Positions 33,741-43,013 of a DNA stretch of 49,876 nt are shown piece after piece. A program made the position numbers and the translations under genes. Below the pieces are notes generated by a model that worked only from the letters and a program-made list of their open reading frames with translations, did not search any database and was not told where the DNA came from. This DNA comes from UBA4466 sp963925035. GTDB lineage: Bacteria > Bacteroidota > Bacteroidia > Flavobacteriales_D > Crocinitomicaceae. Each line of letters starts with the position of its first letter. Position 1 is the stretch's first letter. The stretch is taken from assembly GCA_963925035.1 (NCBI GenBank), contig CAWUSK010000025.1:1-49876 (forward strand). Direction: 5' to 3'.

Positions 33741-34904
33741 ATGGCAGATACACGATATAATTTAAGGGGCGTTTCCGCTGGAAAAGAGGACGTTCACAAC
33801 GCAATTAAAAACGTTGACAAAGGCTTGTTTCCTCAAGCCTTCTGTAAAATCGTTCCAGATTATCTCTCTGGAGATGAAGATTACTGTATCGTCATGCACG
33901 CAGATGGAGCTGGAACAAAATCCTCTTTGGCATATATGTATTGGAAAGAAACAGGAGATGTTTCTGTTTGGAAAGGCATTGCTCAAGACGCATTGATCAT
34001 GAACATCGATGATTTATTATGTGTTGGCGCAACAGATAAAATTTTGCTTTCTTCGACAATTGGTCGTAATAAAAATCTGGTAACAGGCGAAGTCATCTCC
34101 GCTATTATTAACGGAACTGAAGAGTTACTAGAAACATTAAGAGAACAAGGAATTGGTGTTTTCTCAACGGGAGGAGAAACTGCAGATGTTGGAGATTTAG
34201 TTCGAACAATTATTGTTGATTCTACAGTTGTTTGCCGAATGAAACGCGCGGATGTTATTTCAAATCACACCATTCAAGACGGAGATGTTATCGTTGGACT
34301 GGCCTCTTTCGGACAAGCGTCATACGAAACAGAATACAATGGAGGAATGGGCAGTAACGGCTTAACGTCTGCTCGTCACGATGTATTTAACAAAACATTG
34401 GCTGAGAAATTTCCTGAAAGTTTTGATCCTTCAGTCCCAAGCGATTTAGTTTATTCGGGTTCAAAAGGATTAACTGAAAAAACTGATTCACCCCTAAACG
34501 CTGGGAAATTGGTTTTATCACCGACAAGAACCTACGCACCAGTAATCAAAAAAATATTAGACAGACACCGCAAAGACATCCATGGAATGGTTCATTGTTC
34601 CGGCGGCGCGCAAACGAAAGTATTGCACTTTGTCGAAAATGTTCACATTATTAAAGACAACCTGTTTACTATTCCACCATTGTTTAAATTGATTCAAGAA
34701 GAATCAAAAACAGAATGGAAAGAAATGTACAAAGTGTTCAACATGGGTCATCGAATGGAGGTTTATGTTCCACAAGAAATAGCGAATGATATTATTGCCA
34801 TTTCTAAATCTTTCAATGTCGACGCTCAAATTATTGGGCGCATTGAAAAATTCGAAGGGAAAAAATTAACGATTACTTCAGAATTCGGAGAGTTTAACTA
34901 TTAG
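33741..34904 (+). CDS. purM: Phosphoribosylformylglycinamidine cyclo-ligase
   Basis: PurM closes the imidazole ring in purine synthesis, making AIR from FGAM with ATP. The 387-residue form is the longer version found in Bacteroidota and has the family motifs MHADGAGTKSSLAYMY, IAQDALIMNIDDLLCVGA, STGGETADVGD, MVHCSGGAQTKV and FNMGHRMEVYV. It is led by a clear promoter and followed by prfA after 50 bases. Confidence 0.94.
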   Translation: MADTRYNLRGVSAGKEDVHNAIKNVDKGLFPQAFCKIVPDYLSGDEDYCIVMHADGAGTKSSLAYMYWKETGDVSVWKGIAQDALIMNIDDLLCVGATDKILLSSTIGRNKNLVTGEVISAIINGTEELLETLREQGIGVFSTGGETADVGDLVRTIIVDSTVVCRMKRADVISNHTIQDGDVIVGLASFGQASYETEYNGGMGSNGLTSARHDVFNKTLAEKFPESFDPSVPSDLVYSGSKGLTEKTDSPLNAGKLVLSPTRTYAPVIKKILDRHRKDIHGMVHCSGGAQTKVLHFVENVHIIKDNLFTIPPLFKLIQEESKTEWKEMYKVFNMGHRMEVYVPQEIANDIIAISKSFNVDAQIIGRIEKFEGKKLTITSEFGEFNY

Positions 34905-34954
34905 TGCGGATTAATTCGCAATCTGTAATCAATAATCCGAAATTCTAAAATATT
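34905..34954. repeat. AATCNGAAAT-like short repeat in the purM-prfA gap
   Basis: The 50-base gap contains degenerate units such as ATTAATTCGCAATC, TAATCAATAATCCG and AATTCT. The texture is like the simple repeats before topB and cheD, though the units differ. No gene or clear hairpin is present. Confidence 0.35.
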
Positions 34955-36037
34955 ATGAGCACGTTATTACAAAAACTGGAAGCAATTAACATCCGATTTA
35001 TTGAAGTTGGAAAACAAATTGTCGATCCTGATATTATAGCTGACATGAAGCGCTATGTCAAGTTAAACAAAGAATATAAGGACCTTGAGGAACTCGTTAA
35101 TAAATATCATGCTTATAAGAATGTAGTTGACAATTTGGCAAACGCCAAAGCTTTGTTGAAAGAAGAAACTGATCCTGAAATGCGCGAAATGGCAAAGATG
35201 GAAATTGATGAATTAGAGAATAAACGACCAGAAATGGAAGATGAAATCGAATTCATGTTGATTCCTAAAGACCCTGAAGATGAAAAAAGTGCGATCATGG
35301 AAATGCGTGCTGGAACTGGTGGCGATGAAGCCTGTATTTTCGTAGAAGACTGTTTCCGCATGTACACGATGTTTTTCAAGGAACAAGGAATAAGTTATGA
35401 AGTAACGAATTCTAACGCAGGCGGAACAAAAGGCTATAAAGAGATTACCTTAAGCATTGAAAGTCCCGGTGTTTACGGACTTTTAAAGTTTGAATCAGGA
35501 GTGCACCGCGTGCAGCGTGTACCAGAAACGGAATCGCAAGGTCGTGTGCACACATCTGCAATTACAATTGCTATTTTACCTGAAGCCGAAGAGGTCGATT
35601 TTGATTTAAATATGGCTGATGTCCGTCGTGATACTTATCGTGCATCTGGAGCTGGAGGTCAGCACGTTAATAAAACGGAATCTGCAATTAGATTGACACA
35701 TATTCCAACTGGCGTAGTGGCAGAATGCCAAGATGGTCGTTCTCAACATAAAAATTTAGCACAAGCGTTAACGATGTTACGTTCTCGCTTGTATCAAATA
35801 GAGCTGGACAAAATTAATTCTGCACGTTCAGAACACAGAAAATCATTGGTTTCTACCGGTGATAGATCCGCGAAAATAAGAACTTACAACTATCCACAAG
35901 GACGAATTACCGATCACCGTATCAATAAAACAATGTATAACTTAAGTGCGTTTATGAACGGTGATATTACCGAAATGATTAACGCATTGAAATTAGCGGA
36001 AAACGCTGAAAAGTTAAAGAATTCAGAAGACATCTAA
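34955..36037 (+). CDS. prfA: Peptide chain release factor 1
   Basis: RF1 ends translation at UAA and UAG. The 360-residue protein has the GGQ motif at 234-236 (SGAGGQHVNKTES), which triggers peptide release, and the PxT stop-codon motif P190-E191-T192 (RVPETESQGRVHTSA), which marks RF1 as against RF2 (SPF). The length is standard. No programmed frameshift is needed, as expected for RF1. The gene lies between purM and pyrF. Confidence 0.97.
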   Translation: MSTLLQKLEAINIRFIEVGKQIVDPDIIADMKRYVKLNKEYKDLEELVNKYHAYKNVVDNLANAKALLKEETDPEMREMAKMEIDELENKRPEMEDEIEFMLIPKDPEDEKSAIMEMRAGTGGDEACIFVEDCFRMYTMFFKEQGISYEVTNSNAGGTKGYKEITLSIESPGVYGLLKFESGVHRVQRVPETESQGRVHTSAITIAILPEAEEVDFDLNMADVRRDTYRASGAGGQHVNKTESAIRLTHIPTGVVAECQDGRSQHKNLAQALTMLRSRLYQIELDKINSARSEHRKSLVSTGDRSAKIRTYNYPQGRITDHRINKTMYNLSAFMNGDITEMINALKLAENAEKLKNSEDI

Positions 36038-36064
36038 CTTCTAAACATCGTTAAATTAGAAAAA

Positions 36065-36883
36065 ATGACACGACAAGAGTTAATTGAACAAATACGAATC
36101 AAACGATCCTTTTTATGCGTTGGACTTGATACTGATTTAGCAAAAATTCCAGTTCATTTATTGGAAACAGAAGATCCCATTTTCGAGTTCAACAAGGCAA
36201 TTATTGATGCTACAAAAGATTTCTGCGTAGCTTATAAACCAAACGTTGCATTTTATGAATGTCACGGTCCAAAAGGTTGGGGATCTCTAAAAAAAACATT
36301 GGATTATATACCAAAAAACATCTTTACAATCTCTGATGCTAAACGAGGAGATATAGGAAATACTTCTAAATATTACGCCGAAACATTTTTCAATTACCTA
36401 GGAAGTGATTCAATTACAGTAGCTCCTTATATGGGAGAAGATAGTGTCACACCATTTTTAGAATACGAGAACAAGTGGGTAATTTTACTTGCGCTTACTT
36501 CAAACAAAGGAGCATTAGACTTTCAATTTATTGCGGACGAAAACAACGACGAACTTTATAAAAAAGTATTGCGTAAGTCGCAAGAATGGGGAACTCCTGA
36601 CAACCTAATGTATGTTGTTGGTGCAACACGTGCTGAAGGTATTGGTGAAGTTCGGAAAATTGCAAAAGAACATTTCTTTCTTGTTCCGGGAGTTGGAGCA
36701 CAAGGTGGTTCTTTAATGGATGTTGCAAATTATGGGTGGAATGATGATTGTGGATTGCTAGTGAACTCTTCACGCGGAATCATTTACGCCTCAAATGGAA
36801 CAGATTTCGCGCAAATAGCACAATTTGAAGCGGAAAAACTTCAAAAAGAAATGGCAATTATCTTAGATCAAAAAGGATTCTAA
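36065..36883 (+). CDS. pyrF: Orotidine 5'-phosphate decarboxylase (type 2)
   Basis: PyrF makes UMP from OMP, the last step of pyrimidine synthesis. The 272-residue length and the motif SDAKRGDIGNTSKYYAE place it in the longer type 2 group. Other family marks are FLCVGLDTDLAKIP at the start and FLVPGVGAQGG plus NSSRGIIYAS near the phosphate site. It follows prfA by 27 bases and is probably on the same transcript. Confidence 0.95.
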   Translation: MTRQELIEQIRIKRSFLCVGLDTDLAKIPVHLLETEDPIFEFNKAIIDATKDFCVAYKPNVAFYECHGPKGWGSLKKTLDYIPKNIFTISDAKRGDIGNTSKYYAETFFNYLGSDSITVAPYMGEDSVTPFLEYENKWVILLALTSNKGALDFQFIADENNDELYKKVLRKSQEWGTPDNLMYVVGATRAEGIGEVRKIAKEHFFLVPGVGAQGGSLMDVANYGWNDDCGLLVNSSRGIIYASNGTDFAQIAQFEAEKLQKEMAIILDQKGF

Positions 36884-36959
36884 ATCTGTTTATTCCTGCT
36901 AAAAACTTTTAATTCTACAATTAGAGTTGTTTGTGCGTTAAATCTTAATCATTAAACGC

Positions 36960-36990
36960 TTTGAGTGCTCATTTATAAAGCTTATTTTTG
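36960..36990 (+). promoter_or_regulatory. Promoter of the MMPL transporter gene (TTTG - 19 bases - TATTTTTG)
   Basis: TTTG at 36960-36963 and TATTTTTG at 36983-36990, with 19 bases between, match the Bacteroidota promoter consensus fully. The start codon is 26 bases further on. Confidence 0.72.
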
Positions 36991-37015
36991 CCAATTAATT
37001 AATTAAGTAAAGTGC

Positions 37016-39688
37016 ATGTGGCAATCCATTGCAAATATTATTCTTAGGAATCGATTCATCATTATTGGTGTAATTACCTTAATGACTGTTTTCTTCGGGT
37101 ATCATGCGCTAACAGGTCTGAAATTAGACAACAAATACGGAATTCTTCTTCCTAAAAATGCACAAGCGAAAATTGACTTAGATCGTTTCAATGAAATGTT
37201 CGGTCAAGATGGAGGAACTTTAGCTATAGCTATTCAAACAGATTCACTATATACCGAGCGTAATTTCTTAAAATGGAAAGAGTTAGGTGATTCAATACTT
37301 AAGTTTGACGGGGTACTTTCGGTTGTTTCTGAAGCAACTTTATTCACGATTTCAAATGACCAAAAGGAAAGGAAATTTATTGCGCACAAGGTGTTTTCGG
37401 ATACAAAATTCCAAGAGAAATCGATTGACTCCATAGAACGAGAAATAAAAAACAATCCGCTTTACGACGGTCTACTTTATCAATCCGACAAGAATATTTC
37501 TTTGATGTTGGTGCGCATAGATGAAAGTTTTATAACTGATCAAAAGAAAGCCAATGTTGTGTTAGATGTTGAAGCTGTGGCCGAAGCATGTAAGCCTTAT
37601 TTTGGTCAACCACATTATGCTGGAATGCCGCATTTGAGGGTTGTTGTCGGTAAACAAGTAATGAAGGAGATGTTCCTTTTTGTTGGACTTCTTATATTAA
37701 TCACTTCTATTCTTATTTACCTTTTCTTTCGTTCATTCCGAGTCGTACTAATTTGCAACCTCGTTGTTGCAATCGCGGTAATTTGGTCCATGGGTACAAT
37801 AGCCGCATTGGATTTCAATATAACAATCATAATGGCACTTATTCCGCCATTAATGATCGTTATCGGAATTCCAAACTGCATCTTTTTAATGACCAAGTTT
37901 CATCAGGAAATTTTAGAGCACGGAAACAAGGTAAAAGCACTCTCTAGGGTTATAAAGAAAATTGGAACAGCCACTTTCTTAACCAACCTAACAACTGCAC
38001 TTGGGTTTTTAACATTTATCTCAACATTTTCTCCAAAACTGATGGAATTTGGAATATGTGCTGCCATCAATATCATGTTGGTCTTTGTTCTTTCGATCTG
38101 TATTCTTCCAATTATAATTTCATTCTCAAGTTCCCCAAAACCAAGGCATTTAAAACACTTAGAACGAAAATTCGCAATTGGTCTATTGAACAAACTCGTT
38201 TACCTTACTGTATATAAACGAAAATGGATATATGCTTGTACAATTGTCGTTATCACGCTGAGTTTTGTTGGTATGTATCAAGTTAAGGTGACAGGAAACA
38301 TTACCGGTGATTTACCCGAAGGGCATCAAGTACTTGAAGATTTTGTTTTCATGCAAGACAATTTTGGGGGATCGATTCCATTCGAAATTCTGGTGGACTA
38401 TAAAGAAGCAAGTAGATTAGGTAAAACAAGTACTCTAGAGCGAATTGACAGTATTCAAAACCGCTATAAGAACGACACTTTATTTTCAAAGTTCATCTCC
38501 TATGTTGACTTCTTAAAAGCGGCCAACATGGCCTACTACAATAATGATTCAACACAATATCAACTGGTTACGAGTCGAAGAAAACTTGGTGTTTTAAAAC
38601 GCTATATCGATAGTTCAGTGGTTACAAATTCGAATGGAGTCGGTGTGGCGTTAAGTGAATTAATTGACACTTCGCATAGAGTGTTAAGAATAAGGTCTCA
38701 AATGAAAGATTTAGGGTCTTATGAAGTGTCTGAAATCGTAAAGGTGATGCGCAACGATATCGATTCCATTTTAAATCCAGAAAAAGGACCGATTGAAAAA
38801 TTCTATAAAAAATATACGAAAACAAAGAAAACCACTTACATAGATTCAATACTGTTTTCTTACCCTTCCGTTTATAATGCATTGACTAGACGCTTATCAA
38901 AAGGTAATTCAGATTTGCAATTTGAATTTGATTCAGATACTGATTTGATTAAAACATACTATTCAAAAAGGGGGTTTTCAGATGATTTACGTGCGGCAAT
39001 TGATAAAGAATACTTTGGGGTTTCATTAACTGGAACAGCAGTCGTTGCGTCAGAGGGAACTCAATACATGGTGTGGAATCTGTTCACGAGTTTGATGTTC
39101 GCAATTATTGCGATCTCTGTACTTATGGCAATTTTGTTTAGATCATGGAGAATGGTACTTGTTTCACTAATCCCGAATTTCATTCCACTTATTTTCACTG
39201 CAGGAATTATGGGCTGGCTAGGCATCCCACTTAAACCATCTACTCTACTTGTTTTTAGCATTGCATTTGGTATTTCTGTTGATGATACTATTCACTATTT
39301 AGCGAAGTACCGATTGGAATTAAAAACAAAACAATGGGATTTAAGGCAATGCGTTATAATGGCAATTAGAGAAGCTGGATTAGGAATGTTCTACACTTCG
39401 ATTGTTCTATTTTGTGGTTTCTCCATGTTCTCGTTTTCTGATTTTGGTGGAACCCAAGCATTAGGTCTTCTTGTATCGTTAACTTTATTAGTTGCAATGA
39501 TTACTAATTTAGTAATTCTGCCTTCCTTACTTTTATCACTAGAGCGTAAAATCACTACCAAGTCTTTCGAGGAGCCTTATTTTGACGCATATGCCGAAGA
39601 AAGCGAATTGGATTGGGAGAATTTAAGTCTCGAGGGTGATGAACCAAAAGAAAACACGAAAATTGATATGCCTAAATCAGATGATTAA
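37016..39688 (+). CDS. RND-family (MMPL/SSD) membrane transporter
   Basis: An 890-residue protein with the two-fold RND layout. TM1 is near the N-terminus, a periplasmic domain follows at about 45-215, then a cluster of five helices (about 220-370). The second half repeats this: TM7 at about 405-425, a second domain, and five helices at about 680-850 (FAIIAISVLMAILF, SIAFGISVDDTIHYLAKY). The last motif is the GxxxDD signature typical of proton-driven RND/MMPL proteins. Hydrophobic compounds such as lipids or hopanoids are usual cargo for this class, but which one is unknown. A final acidic tail of about 40 residues is cytoplasmic. Confidence 0.9.
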   Translation: MWQSIANIILRNRFIIIGVITLMTVFFGYHALTGLKLDNKYGILLPKNAQAKIDLDRFNEMFGQDGGTLAIAIQTDSLYTERNFLKWKELGDSILKFDGVLSVVSEATLFTISNDQKERKFIAHKVFSDTKFQEKSIDSIEREIKNNPLYDGLLYQSDKNISLMLVRIDESFITDQKKANVVLDVEAVAEACKPYFGQPHYAGMPHLRVVVGKQVMKEMFLFVGLLILITSILIYLFFRSFRVVLICNLVVAIAVIWSMGTIAALDFNITIIMALIPPLMIVIGIPNCIFLMTKFHQEILEHGNKVKALSRVIKKIGTATFLTNLTTALGFLTFISTFSPKLMEFGICAAINIMLVFVLSICILPIIISFSSSPKPRHLKHLERKFAIGLLNKLVYLTVYKRKWIYACTIVVITLSFVGMYQVKVTGNITGDLPEGHQVLEDFVFMQDNFGGSIPFEILVDYKEASRLGKTSTLERIDSIQNRYKNDTLFSKFISYVDFLKAANMAYYNNDSTQYQLVTSRRKLGVLKRYIDSSVVTNSNGVGVALSELIDTSHRVLRIRSQMKDLGSYEVSEIVKVMRNDIDSILNPEKGPIEKFYKKYTKTKKTTYIDSILFSYPSVYNALTRRLSKGNSDLQFEFDSDTDLIKTYYSKRGFSDDLRAAIDKEYFGVSLTGTAVVASEGTQYMVWNLFTSLMFAIIAISVLMAILFRSWRMVLVSLIPNFIPLIFTAGIMGWLGIPLKPSTLLVFSIAFGISVDDTIHYLAKYRLELKTKQWDLRQCVIMAIREAGLGMFYTSIVLFCGFSMFSFSDFGGTQALGLLVSLTLLVAMITNLVILPSLLLSLERKITTKSFEEPYFDAYAEESELDWENLSLEGDEPKENTKIDMPKSDD

Positions 39689-39720
39689 AATAGAAACATT
39701 CAGTCTTTAAATTTACTACC

Positions 39721-40584
39721 ATGAAAGGAATTATTTTAGCAGGAGGATCTGGAACTCGACTTCATCCGTTGACTTTAGCAATTAGTAAACAACTAATGCC
39801 TGTTTACGATAAGCCAATGATTTATTATCCACTTTCTATTTTATTAAGCGCTGGAATAAATGAAATCCTTATTATTTCAACACCACATGATTTACCTCAT
39901 TTTGAAAAGCTCTTGGGCAATGGTGAAAGACTAGGTTGTAAATTTGAATACGCAGTGCAAGAAATTCCAAATGGACTCGCTCAAGCGTTTGTAATTGGAG
40001 AGAAATTTATCGGAAATGACAAAGTTGCACTTGTTCTTGGCGACAATATCTTTTATGGCGTTGGAATGGATGATTTATTAAAAAATAATGCAGACCCAGT
40101 TGGAGGCGTCGTATACGCATATCACGTAAGTGACCCCGAACGATATGGAGTTGTTGAATTTGACAAGCAAATGAATGCAATTTCCATTGAGGAAAAGCCG
40201 CAACAACCAAAATCAAATTATGCAGTTCCAGGATTATACTTTTATGATAATTCTGTTGTGGAAATAGCTAAAAACTTATTGCCTTCTGCACGCGGAGAAT
40301 ACGAAATTACAGACGTGAACGCCGAATATCTGCGACAAGGAAAATTAAAAGTTGCAGTATTAAGTCGTGGAACAGCCTGGTTAGATACAGGAACTTTCAC
40401 TTCATTGATGCAAGCAGGACATTTTGTACAAGTGATTGAAGAGCGCCAAGGCCTGAAAATCGGTTGTATTGAAGAAGCAGCATATCTAAATGGATTTATT
40501 GATAAAAATCAATTGAAAAAACTTGCCGAGCCACTACTTAAAAGTGGTTACGGTGATTACTTATTGAAATTGATTAAACATTAA
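39721..40584 (+). CDS. rmlA: Glucose-1-phosphate thymidylyltransferase (RmlA type)
   Basis: RmlA makes dTDP-glucose, the first step to dTDP-rhamnose and related sugars for surface polysaccharides. The 287-residue protein starts with the signature MKGIILAGGSGTRLHPLT and carries KQLMPVYDKPMIYYPLS, VLGDNIFYG, EEKPQQPKSNYAVPGLYFYD and GTAWLDTGT, with normal length. The other rml genes are not in the window. Its TAA overlaps the next start codon (TAATG). Specificity for dTTP rather than UTP is by family resemblance. Confidence 0.93.
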   Translation: MKGIILAGGSGTRLHPLTLAISKQLMPVYDKPMIYYPLSILLSAGINEILIISTPHDLPHFEKLLGNGERLGCKFEYAVQEIPNGLAQAFVIGEKFIGNDKVALVLGDNIFYGVGMDDLLKNNADPVGGVVYAYHVSDPERYGVVEFDKQMNAISIEEKPQQPKSNYAVPGLYFYDNSVVEIAKNLLPSARGEYEITDVNAEYLRQGKLKVAVLSRGTAWLDTGTFTSLMQAGHFVQVIEERQGLKIGCIEEAAYLNGFIDKNQLKKLAEPLLKSGYGDYLLKLIKH

Positions 40585-41552
40585 TGTTAAACCTTAAATC
40601 ATATACTGAACTGATTGAACTTGAATTGTCAAAGATTCAGCTTCCTGCTTCTCCAACAATGCTTTACGAGCCTGTAAAGTATTTCCTTAAAATTGGTGGT
40701 AAAAGAATTCGTCCCATTTTAACATTATTAGCTGCGGAACTATTTTCATTGGATAAAAAAAATGTCATTCCTCAAGCGATAGCAGTAGAAATATTTCACA
40801 ATTTCACTTTGATTCATGATGATATTATGGATGATGCTCCGCTGAGAAGAAATCAATCAACAATTCATGAAAAATGGAATAAAAATGTTGCTGTTCTTGC
40901 GGGAGATTTGTTAATGATAAAAGCATACCAGTATTTGGCTGATATAAGCCCAAATCATTTACATGAGGCTTTCAATGCATTCAATAAAACTGCAATTGAA
41001 GTCTGTGAGGGTCAACAAATGGACATGGACTTCGAAACGCGCAATGATGTAACGATTCATGAGTACATTGAAATGATCCGCCTGAAAACATCAGTATTAT
41101 TGGGGGCAGCCCTAAGTCTAGGAGCGATTATCGCAAATGCATCTCGTGAGGAAAAAGAAGCACTTCAGGTATTTGGAGAAAACATCGGAATTGCCTTCCA
41201 AATACAAGATGACATACTCGATCTATATGCCGATCCGACAAAATTTGGTAAACAAGTCGGAGGCGATGTAATAGCGAATAAAAAAACCATTCTTCAATTA
41301 ACTGCTATTACAAAAGCTAATCGTGAACAATTAGAAATTATTTCCCAACTACAATCCGAAGGAGATATTATTTTCAAAGTAAATAGAACGACAGAACTTT
41401 TTGATCATTTGGATATTAAACATGATTGTGTTGAGCTTATGCAAAAGCATTATACCATTGCATTAAATGCTCTTGAAACCATAAATGTTCCACAAAACAA
41501 AAAAGCTAATCTAATTGAACTGGCTCAATTTCTTATCACTAGAGACTTATAG
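40584..41552 (+). CDS. Polyprenyl diphosphate synthase (trans type)
   Basis: A 322-residue prenyl chain-elongating enzyme. The first Asp-rich motif is LIHDDIMDDAPLRRNQST and the second is FQIQDDILDLYAD; between them are the conserved KIGGKRIRP and KTSVLLGAALSLGA motifs. It joins isopentenyl units to an allylic diphosphate. The product length (octaprenyl or similar for quinone or C20-C25 carriers) cannot be fixed from the sequence, though the length suits long-chain synthases. Its start overlaps the stop of rmlA. Confidence 0.92.
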   Translation: MLNLKSYTELIELELSKIQLPASPTMLYEPVKYFLKIGGKRIRPILTLLAAELFSLDKKNVIPQAIAVEIFHNFTLIHDDIMDDAPLRRNQSTIHEKWNKNVAVLAGDLLMIKAYQYLADISPNHLHEAFNAFNKTAIEVCEGQQMDMDFETRNDVTIHEYIEMIRLKTSVLLGAALSLGAIIANASREEKEALQVFGENIGIAFQIQDDILDLYADPTKFGKQVGGDVIANKKTILQLTAITKANREQLEIISQLQSEGDIIFKVNRTTELFDHLDIKHDCVELMQKHYTIALNALETINVPQNKKANLIELAQFLITRDL

Positions 41553-41620
41553 GCATTGAATAATTTCAGTGGAAATTTGCTTTAAACACCTAATTTCACC
41601 AAAAAAAAAACAGCTGCTAT

Positions 41621-42622
41621 TTGAAAACACTATTACTACTACTTAGTGCTACACCAGTAATTTTATTCGCTCAAACCAAAACATCTATTACCAATGGAGA
41701 CTTCTATAATCCTTTAACTTGGGATTGTGTTTGCTTTCCAGCAAGTGGTGACAACGTTCTAATTAATCACAATCTAACAATGAACACCGGAATTTATTAT
41801 ACTGCTGATACAATTACAATCAATGCCTCTGGTTCCTTAAATGATAGTGGAAATGATATGGATATTTGGGTAGATGGAACCGGCAGACTAATCAATCATG
41901 GTGATATTTCTGTTCGACATTTAGCAACATCTCAATGGACATATATGGATAATACAGGTATTTTTACTGGGATTGATAGTATGATTACACGTGGAGTTGT
42001 GAATAATTCTGGGTCTATAGAAGTTTACGGTTTTTTAAATGATCAGACTGGAAATTTCGGGAATTTTGGAACTATCGATATCCAAAATAACATGAATAAT
42101 CAAGGTAATTTTGACAATTGGAATAATTTAAATATCGGACTTGATTTTTCAAATTGTAACACTCAATCGATGAATGCCGAATTCACAAATTATGGGACAG
42201 TTTGTATCTCTCGAGATTTTTTGAATTGCGGTGGTGACGCATTAAGTGGAAGTGGACATTATTACGTCGGGAATCAAGCAAGTAATTTAGGTGTGTTTGC
42301 TGAAACTTTTACATTTCACATTCCAAATGGAAATTTTTTCAATCTAGGCATTGTTGAAAGTGTAGTAACATTAGCAACGGGAGCATGTGCACTTGAGCTT
42401 TCAGAAAACGAGAATATAACTTTGGAACTTTATCCCAACCCTGTAAACCAAACTATCCATATTTCTCAAGACCAAGGAAATTATTTAATTTCCGATACAA
42501 AAGGGCAATTTGTTTTTAGCGGTGAACTAAATCAAATAGGAGTAGACGTTTCATCTTTAACAAGCGGAATGTACTTGTTTCAGCTTGAAGGTCAAGGTGC
42601 AGTTCGCTTTCAAAAATATTGA
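41621..42622 (+). CDS. Secreted protein with T9SS type A sorting domain
   Basis: The signal peptide (KTLLLLLSATPVILFAQ) begins right after a TTG at 41621, and no in-frame ATG lies close by, so TTG is the likely start. The 333-residue product has an Asn/Gly-rich middle made of loosely repeated strands (NHGDISV, NNSGSIEVYG, NFGTIDIQNN, NNQGNF, NNLNIGLDF), which suggests a beta-helix-like surface protein. The final 75 residues are a T9SS type A domain (LELYPNPVNQTIHIS, YLISDTKGQ, LTSGMYLFQL). It should be moved to the surface by type IX secretion. A run of ten A residues precedes the start. Confidence 0.8.
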   Translation: MKTLLLLLSATPVILFAQTKTSITNGDFYNPLTWDCVCFPASGDNVLINHNLTMNTGIYYTADTITINASGSLNDSGNDMDIWVDGTGRLINHGDISVRHLATSQWTYMDNTGIFTGIDSMITRGVVNNSGSIEVYGFLNDQTGNFGNFGTIDIQNNMNNQGNFDNWNNLNIGLDFSNCNTQSMNAEFTNYGTVCISRDFLNCGGDALSGSGHYYVGNQASNLGVFAETFTFHIPNGNFFNLGIVESVVTLATGACALELSENENITLELYPNPVNQTIHISQDQGNYLISDTKGQFVFSGELNQIGVDVSSLTSGMYLFQLEGQGAVRFQKY

Positions 42623-42807
42623 TTTTTTATACGTAGATGTAATCTTTTCATCTACGCATATAATTGAATCAATCTTTCCAATGTTTAATTTTGACAGTGA
42701 CCCTATATTCTATTTTTGAGATTGGAGAAACCATTTCAATGTTAGACATTTTTTGTTGAAATAAATCCGGAGCTTACCAAAAATCGCCTTTTACCGTTCA
42801 TTATAGT

Positions 42808-42838
42808 AAAAAAGCCCTCCTTTCAAGGAAAGGAGGGC
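42808..42838 (-). terminator. Rho-independent terminator of the tRNA gene
   Basis: A perfect 11-base-pair stem (42814-42824 GCCCTCCTTTC with 42828-42838) and a three-base loop, followed on the minus strand by a run of six T. It lies 28 bases past the tRNA 3' end. Confidence 0.85.
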
Positions 42839-42866
42839 AAACGTTCGTTACTGCTATCGTAACCTG

Positions 42867-42940
42867 TGGTCCCACTTGGAATCGAACCAAGCACCTACTG
42901 ATTATGAGTCAGTTGCTCTAACCGAATGAGCTATAGGACC
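42867..42940 (-). tRNA. tRNA with CAT anticodon (probably elongator tRNA-Met)
   Basis: A 74-base tRNA folds on the minus strand: acceptor stem GGTCCTA, D arm with AGCTCATTCGGTTAGAGC, anticodon stem ACTGA/TCAGT with loop CTCATAA, and T arm GGTTCGATTCC. The anticodon is CAT. The acceptor has a G1-C72 pair and the anticodon stem lacks three G-C pairs, so it is not an initiator tRNA. Elongator Met is likely; an Ile tRNA with lysidine-modified CAT is the alternative and needs covariance scoring. The CCA end is not encoded. It has its own promoter and terminator. Confidence 0.9.
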
Positions 42941-42966
42941 ATTGAATTCAATGAAATTCAGGTGTG

Positions 42967-42996
42967 CAAATATAGCATTCATAAATCGAATGTCAA
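42967..42996 (-). promoter_or_regulatory. Promoter of the tRNA gene (TTG - 19 bases - TATATTTG)
   Basis: On the minus strand TTGAC (its first T at 42996) and TATATTTG (42974-42967) are separated by 19 bases and match the Bacteroidota promoter consensus exactly. The tRNA starts 26 bases downstream. Confidence 0.72.
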
Positions 42997-43013
42997 TGCT
43001 GTAATTGAAATTT

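Noticed and set aside
42632..42656. Hairpin CGTAGATG/CATCTACG after the T9SS gene as a terminator
   Set aside because: The stem is only 8 base pairs and no T run follows it on the plus strand.
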